A DNA stretch of 7,393 bases, taken from the NCBI RefSeq assembly GCF_000193735.1, contig NZ_AEPF01000095.1:1-7393 (forward strand). Direction: 5' to 3'. Every line of letters starts with the position of its first letter. Positions within the stretch are counted from its first letter, which is position 1. This stretch comes from Neisseria sicca 4320 (GTDB lineage: Bacteria; Pseudomonadota; Gammaproteobacteria; Burkholderiales; Neisseriaceae). Below the pieces are notes generated by a model. That model saw only the letters and a program-made list of their open reading frames with translations, searched no databases and had not been told where the DNA came from. Below, piece by piece: positions 4,798 through 7,393 of this stretch. A program made the translations under genes and the position numbers.

Positions 4798-4830
4798 AAG
4801 CCCACTTCTTGCACAAGTGGGTTTCCGTTT
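4798..4830 (+). terminator. Intrinsic terminator at the end of the structured RNA region
   Basis: CCCACTT (4801-4807) and AAGTGGG (4815-4821) form a perfect 7-bp stem with a 7-nt loop, extended by a G-U and A-T pairs, followed by TTTCCGTTT. It lies about 68 nt before the next gene. Unless bypassed by antitermination it would separate that gene from the promoter at 4360. Confidence 0.75.
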
Positions 4831-4840
4831 GGGTTCATTC

Positions 4841-4866
4841 GAAATAATAATAAGGTTTATTATTTC
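4841..4866. promoter_or_regulatory. 10-bp-arm inverted repeat upstream of the 4898 gene (possible operator)
   Basis: GAAATAATAA (4841-4850) and TTATTATTTC (4857-4866) are perfect complements around a 6-bp spacer. A -10-like TATTAT follows at 4875-4880, but no clear -35 stands at the right distance. It could be an operator for a local promoter of the two downstream genes. Confidence 0.45.
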
Positions 4867-4897
4867 AGATATTTTATTATAGTTCAAAGATAAAGTT

Positions 4898-5191
4898 ATG
4901 ACAAATATGACAAAGGATGAAATTAAAGCCCTGCAAATTAAAGCAGCGGAAATCTGTGAGTTTTTAGAATTGCGAGCTGGTTCATACATTATCCCTCATC
5001 CAGAGTTTTATTTTCCGCGTCATGATGATCCTGAAATCTGTTACGTTGAAGCAGGTATAGCAAAAAAATATCAAGAACAATTTGGATTGTATTTAACGAA
5101 AGGTCAATTTGGATTAGAAGCAGGTTTTGATATTGCTGAGATAGCGAAGCAATTTCAGGAGCAGTTTTCGGGATTTATTCAAGAAAGATGA
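4898..5191 (+). CDS. Hypothetical 97-aa protein with an internal repeat
   Basis: No family is recognised. The first 30 residues are helical and charged; residues 31-45 (IIPHPEFYFPRHDDP) are Pro/His/aromatic-rich. The C-terminal half contains an internal duplication: GIAKKYQEQFGL at 53-64 and EIAKQFQEQFSG at 81-92, separated by LYLTKGQFGLEAGF. The ribosome site is weak (AGATAAAG before the ATG). The stop overlaps the start of the next gene by ATGA (5188-5191), so the pair is translationally coupled. An inverted repeat and a possible promoter precede it. Such a small soluble protein coupled to a membrane protein could be a toxin-immunity, exclusion or regulatory pair, but nothing in the sequence decides this. 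Confidence 0.72.
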   Translation: MTNMTKDEIKALQIKAAEICEFLELRAGSYIIPHPEFYFPRHDDPEICYVEAGIAKKYQEQFGLYLTKGQFGLEAGFDIAEIAKQFQEQFSGFIQER

Positions 5192-5562
5192 AAACGATGT
5201 CTTTTATTCTTAATTGGTTTTTTGATGATTATGGATTTCCTAGCGTTTGGGGATGGGTATTCCTTTCTATTAGTTTATTAATTTTTGCAGCTAACTCCAT
5301 TTATTTTATATGCAATTGGAAAGGTAGTGAACTTCCAAGATTTATAGCTTGCGTAGCATTCTTCCTGTATTTACTCCTATTTGGATTTGTTTCAAAAGTA
5401 AACCCATATAAATATATCCCCCTCAGTGGAACTGCTATTCAAAAAGAAAATGTGCAAAGATGTATAGTTGGGAAAACCATTACACTTGGAAACATCAAGG
5501 ATATTATGTTTGATTGCAAAAAACATGATTTGAAAATGGAGCTTACGTCCATAACAAAATAA
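5188..5562 (+). CDS. Hypothetical 124-aa membrane protein
   Basis: Two strong membrane segments are visible, residues about 20-42 (VWGWVFLSISLLIFAANSIYFI) and 51-69 (FIACVAFFLYLLLFGFVSK), with an NWKGSELPR loop between them. Residues 70-124 are soluble and include a short strand-rich part (CIVGKTITLGNIKDIMFDC). No signal-peptide cleavage site is evident. It overlaps the preceding gene by 4 nt and is followed after 14 nt by a DUS-type terminator, so the two genes form a complete small operon. The family is not recognised. Both genes are AT-rich compared with the replication gene, suggesting a different origin. Confidence 0.72.
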   Translation: MKTMSFILNWFFDDYGFPSVWGWVFLSISLLIFAANSIYFICNWKGSELPRFIACVAFFLYLLLFGFVSKVNPYKYIPLSGTAIQKENVQRCIVGKTITLGNIKDIMFDCKKHDLKMELTSITK

Positions 5563-5576
5563 GTAAGGTTAATTTC

Positions 5577-5606
5577 AGGTCGTTAGAAGTTTCAGACGAC
5601 CTTTTC
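5577..5606 (+). terminator. Terminator from a degenerate DUS pair
   Basis: The right arm TTCAGACGACCT (5591-5602) is a perfect mucosa-type DUS. The left arm AGGTCGTTAGAA (5577-5588) differs at two positions. The imperfect stem is followed by TTTT and ends the 4898-5562 operon. Confidence 0.8.
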
Positions 5607-5630
5607 TACCACCTGAGTTCACATTTGGAG

Positions 5631-5855
5631 ATGAATGATAAGATGGACTGCTGCAATAAAATCAGGCTGTCTATAATTTTAACATGGGCGTTGTTGCATT
5701 CTTTCCATATATTCCGAGGTTGGAAAGAGTACGACAGGCAATCGGCTTTGATAACGATAACCAACGGCTTTCAGGTGTGGATTTTATCTGAAATAATTAT
5801 TTGGGCATCCTTGGATGTAGGCTCATGCCACGGTTGCTCCTCATTTTTTAAGTGA
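5631..5855 (+). CDS. Doubtful 74-aa ORF
   Basis: An ATG at 5631 opens a frame with two hydrophobic patches (IRLSIILTWALLHSFHIF and FQVWILSEIIIWASL). A GGAG at 5627-5630 abuts this ATG and is too close; the in-frame ATG at 5643 would be better spaced. No family is recognised. It lies just after a terminator and no promoter is evident. It may be a decayed gene rather than a working one. Confidence 0.25.
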   Translation: MNDKMDCCNKIRLSIILTWALLHSFHIFRGWKEYDRQSALITITNGFQVWILSEIIIWASLDVGSCHGCSSFFK

Positions 5856-6057
5856 TGGGTATTCTTTCATCTCTATTTTGATGGGATTGTCAAATATGAA
5901 CCGATAGCAGGCCGTATCATTTTTCCTTATGGCAAAACTGCCCCGATTTGGTTTGCTAAGTCTTTTGAATGTTTTTCCATGGGCATTTCTTGTTTCGTGT
6001 AAAGAGAAGATATGGTAACCAATCTTAACACGGGTGGAGAAATGCCCTCCTATTCCC
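5856..6057. other. Region without a supported gene
   Basis: Both strands have open frames, but they lack ribosome sites, use rare starts or run into the DUS hairpin. With the doubtful ORF before it and the sequence up to 6284 after it, this is the least gene-like part of the window and is probably decayed or regulatory DNA. Confidence 0.4.
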
Positions 6058-6090
6058 AAGGTCGTCTGAAAACGGTTTCAGACGACCTTT
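6058..6090. terminator. Inverted DUS-pair terminator
   Basis: AAGGTCGTCTGAAA (6058-6071) and TTTCAGACGACCTT (6076-6089) make a perfect 14-bp stem with a 4-nt loop. It contains two perfect 12-mer mucosa-type DUS in opposite orientation. A short T-run follows on the plus strand. No clear gene ends immediately upstream. Confidence 0.88.
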
Positions 6091-6284
6091 CTACCGCCTA
6101 GCTACATCAAAGGCGGCGCGCAACTCAGCGGCTCGGAACGAAAAGACTGAGCGGTTCCAATACCGTCCGTGTGTGATGTTGTGTGAACAAGTACTTTGCC
6201 CGTGAACAATCATCAGTAACGGGAGGGTAAAAATCGGCGGTATGGTATTTATCACACCCTGCCGTATGAGCGATGCTCTGATAA

Positions 6285-6329
6285 GGCTGATTACCGGCAA
6301 TAGGTCGGGGAGCAGGTGGAAGCCCTGCA
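6285..6329 (+). repeat. 45-nt hairpin-forming repeat element, copy 1
   Basis: This segment matches 7339-7383 at 43 of 45 positions. GCAGG (6312-6316) and CCTGC (6324-6328) can form a stem with a 7-nt loop, and ACC/GGT bases near 6293-6304 a second small one. It ends 28 nt before the GTG of the small membrane gene at 6358. The strong conservation of a structured non-coding segment suggests an RNA or protein-binding element. A C4-like phage antisense RNA is one candidate. Confidence 0.7.
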
Positions 6330-6357
6330 TTTCAAATCAAGTTAAAAGAAGATTCCT

Positions 6358-6516
6358 GTGTATACGAAGTTTCTTGTAATAGTAATTGGTATATTGCTTT
6401 CAGCAATGACTATCAAATTAACATATACGGCCAACCTGATAACTTTTCTTATAGCAAGTCCATTTATTATCTTGAGTTTTATGGCACTTGTTTGTATGTG
6501 GGTATTAGATGATTAA
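6358..6516 (+). CDS. Small 52-aa membrane protein
   Basis: A GTG at 6358 opens a 52-codon frame ending in TAA at 6514-6516. The peptide is almost entirely hydrophobic: FLVIVIGILLSAMTI (5-19) and LITFLIASPFIILSFMALVC (27-46) are two membrane segments joined by KLTYTAN, and it ends VLDD. A purine-rich AAAGAAGA precedes the start. The stop region overlaps the start of the next mini-gene by 8 nt. No family is recognised; phage holins, small toxins and exclusion proteins can look like this, so the role stays open. Confidence 0.5.
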   Translation: MYTKFLVIVIGILLSAMTIKLTYTANLITFLIASPFIILSFMALVCMWVLDD

Positions 6517-6577
6517 CCTAGACGAGGGACAAATGGAAGAATTGAGTGATCGAATTCGAGAGCTGAATGGGAAGTAG
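6509..6577 (+). CDS. Possible 22-aa peptide, translationally coupled
   Basis: ATG at 6509 overlaps the end of the small membrane gene and opens 22 codons to TAG at 6575-6577. The peptide (MINLDEGQMEELSDRIRE and four more residues) is acidic and strongly helical. The overlap suggests coupled translation, but a frame this short could be chance. It may also be the trimmed start of a larger gene. Confidence 0.3.
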   Translation: MINLDEGQMEELSDRIRELNGK

Positions 6578-6611
6578 TTATCAGAGTTACCTGTTTTGAC
6601 GGAGACACGAA

Positions 6612-6890
6612 ATGAAGCAAGAGAACGACACCTTAGTCCGACTGAAGGCAAACATAGATGCCAAAATGCGCCATGCAGTGGAATACCGCCGCGATCAGGA
6701 AGAACGTGAAATGCTGGAGCGCATGATTTCACGGGGCGTGATTCCCCAAGACGATTACAGCAAGGAAGAACGGAAACTGCTGGTTAAGGCGTTCTTCGCC
6801 AGTATTTTCGGGCAGAAACAGGTTTCCATCGAGGAGGCAACACAAGAGGTTGAATCTGTATTGAGGGAAATTTTAAAGGCTAGAGGATAA
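6612..6890 (+). CDS. Hypothetical 92-aa helical protein
   Basis: The start at 6612 has a GGAG (6601-6604) 7 nt away. The product is charged and helical throughout: DTLVRLKANIDAKMRHAVEYRR, then DQEEREMLERMISRGVIP, then YSKEERKLLVKAFFASIFG and SIEEATQEVESVLREILKA. There is no signal peptide or membrane segment. The family is not recognised. It is the last of a same-strand cluster (6358, 6509, 6612) and converges tail to tail with the gene at 6894, with only 3 nt between stop codons, and no clear terminator is present there. Its codon use is less AT-rich than the small membrane gene upstream. Confidence 0.72.
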   Translation: MKQENDTLVRLKANIDAKMRHAVEYRRDQEEREMLERMISRGVIPQDDYSKEERKLLVKAFFASIFGQKQVSIEEATQEVESVLREILKARG

Positions 6891-6893
6891 ACA

Positions 6894-7268
6894 TTATTTT
6901 ATCGAACTCTTGAGGCTTCTCGTGTCGTATGTATCGCCGCAAGCATCAATCAAACGCTGCCAAAAACGGGAAGAAACAGAAAGATTGGTTTTGCTGTCAA
7001 CTGCTGTTTTCAAAAGTGAATGCAGTTCCTGTTCTGCCATATCCAACAATTCTCCTTTGTCCTCTTTTATGGCTCGAAACAATAAAACCGATAGGAGAAG
7101 GGAATGTTCTAACAGTTTATCTGTCCCATCTATCCTAACATTTTCGCGCATATCCCATTTAAAGGACAATTCGCTTACATCACTGCACAGGCTGTCAACT
7201 TCACCGTTTAAATATTCAAGTTGCTGATTGATGGAATCCAATATGGAAGGTGGTTTTTGCGATCTCAT
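6894..7268 (-). CDS. Hypothetical 124-aa helical protein
   Basis: The minus-strand frame is preferred over the plus-strand frames across it because it has an AAGG site 8 nt before its ATG and a normal, mostly helical composition. Residues 8-34 (ILDSINQQLEYLNGEVDSLCSDVSELS) could be a coiled coil. Residues 52-90 hold a hydrophobic helix (LLEHSLLLSVLLFRAIKEDKGELLDMAEQEL). There is no signal peptide. No family is recognised. It is transcribed away from the second copy of the 45-nt element (7339-7383), which lies about 70 bp upstream in the opposite orientation. Unknown accessory function. Confidence 0.65.
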   Translation of the reverse strand: MRSQKPPSILDSINQQLEYLNGEVDSLCSDVSELSFKWDMRENVRIDGTDKLLEHSLLLSVLLFRAIKEDKGELLDMAEQELHSLLKTAVDSKTNLSVSSRFWQRLIDACGDTYDTRSLKSSIK

Positions 7269-7338
7269 GGATTTACCTTTTTTGATAAAGTTGGTTGTAG
7301 GAGACCTGACTATATCAAACGTCCTGCCTGACGTTAAG

Positions 7339-7383
7339 GGCTGACTACCGGCAATACGTCGGGGAGCAGGTGGAAGCCCTGCA
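7339..7383 (+). repeat. 45-nt hairpin-forming repeat element, copy 2
   Basis: This copy matches 6285-6329 at 43 of 45 positions, with T-to-C and G-to-C differences. It keeps the GCAGG/CCTGC stem. Similarity fades right after the shared GCCCTGCA end. It lies at the window edge, so what follows is unknown; by analogy with copy 1 a plus-strand gene may start shortly after. Confidence 0.7.
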
Positions 7384-7393
7384 ATTAAATTCT

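Larger units (their letters stand above)
4394..4830 (+). ncRNA. Predicted structured regulatory RNA or long leader
   Basis: About 435 nt lie between the promoter start and the terminator at 4798-4830, with no plus-strand frame that looks like a protein. Successive hairpins are visible: 4457-4464 with 4478-4485 (8 bp, one G-U), 4536-4541 with 4550-4555 (GGGCAG/CTGCCC), 4631-4637 with 4643-4649 (ATCGGGA/TCCCGAT), 4650-4654 with 4674-4678, CCCGC/GCGGG near 4704-4718, TATCGG/CCGATA near 4723-4740, and AGACGG/CCGTCT near 4760-4777. ATCGGATAAAC is repeated at 4519-4529 and 4724-4734. I do not recognise the RNA. A C4-type phage antisense RNA or an untranslated antiterminated leader are candidates. 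The minus-strand ORF here is not supported. Confidence 0.55.

Noticed and set aside
5841..6059. Minus-strand 72-aa ORF
   Set aside because: It relies on a TTG start inside the DUS hairpin and has no Shine-Dalgarno or domain.
6091..6330. Minus-strand 79-aa ORF (starts MQGFHLLPDLL)
   Set aside because: Its start lies inside the conserved 45-nt element, it has no ribosome site, and it looks like the antisense of a structured region. A resemblance to small phage Ash/Icd-like ORFs was considered but could not be supported.
6910..7227. Plus-strand ORFs of 105 and 69 aa
   Set aside because: They are Ser/Cys-rich shadows of the minus-strand gene at 6894-7268, which has the better start and composition.

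Overview
The window looks like a piece of a mobile replicon (a phage-like or plasmid-like element, integrated or free) from a Neisseria of the mucosa/sicca type. The main evidence is the DNA uptake sequence. Perfect copies of AGGTCGTCTGAA, the mucosa-type DUS dialect, occur as inverted pairs at 4305-4330 and 6059-6088 and singly at 1830-1841 and 5591-5602. Canonical-core relatives (GCCGTCTGA) occur at 678-686 and 4757-4766. No rRNA, tRNA, CRISPR array, complete insertion sequence, integrase, capsid, portal or relaxase gene is visible.

Layout. 1-286 holds 20-bp tandem iteron-like repeats, an AT-rich stretch, a 30-codon ORF with a very strong Shine-Dalgarno and a 9-bp-arm inverted repeat just before a small HTH-like protein (287-673). 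On the minus strand follows a type II VapBC toxin-antitoxin pair (vapC 719-1123, vapB 1120-1407) with its own promoter, a 12-bp-arm operator and a DUS-derived terminator. 1454-1860 is gene-free and contains a consensus DnaA box and a 14-bp palindrome.

1868-4283 is a lambda-style immunity/replication cassette. A minus-strand operon (Cro-like regulator 2684-2899, then an O/DnaD-like replication initiator 1914-2681, then a terminator at 1861-1881) runs divergently from a CI-like S24-family repressor (3013-3645), which is followed by a two-pass membrane protein (3690-4283). The two regulators have nearly identical recognition helices. The CI-like protein appears to have lost both the cleavage dipeptide and the catalytic lysine, so RecA-stimulated self-cleavage is unlikely.

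The most unusual part is 4330-4900. A strong promoter (TTGACG-16-TATAAT) is buried in the same ACGCAGAA half-sites found in the cI/cro operator. About 23 nt after the predicted start comes a boxA-like GCTCTTTAACA, then about 400 nt of hairpin-rich, apparently untranslated RNA ending in an intrinsic terminator. Beyond it lie two overlapping unknown genes (4898-5191 and 5188-5562, the second a membrane protein). I infer a repressor-controlled, possibly antiterminated, regulatory-RNA transcript.

5606-6357 is mostly without convincing genes. It ends in a 45-nt hairpin-forming element that recurs (43 of 45 identical) at 7339-7383 on the window edge. The first copy precedes a cluster of tiny plus-strand genes (6358-6516, 6509-6577, 6612-6890), which converges on an unknown minus-strand gene (6894-7268). 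Assignments of VapBC, Cro/CI and the replication protein are solid at family level; most others are hypothetical.
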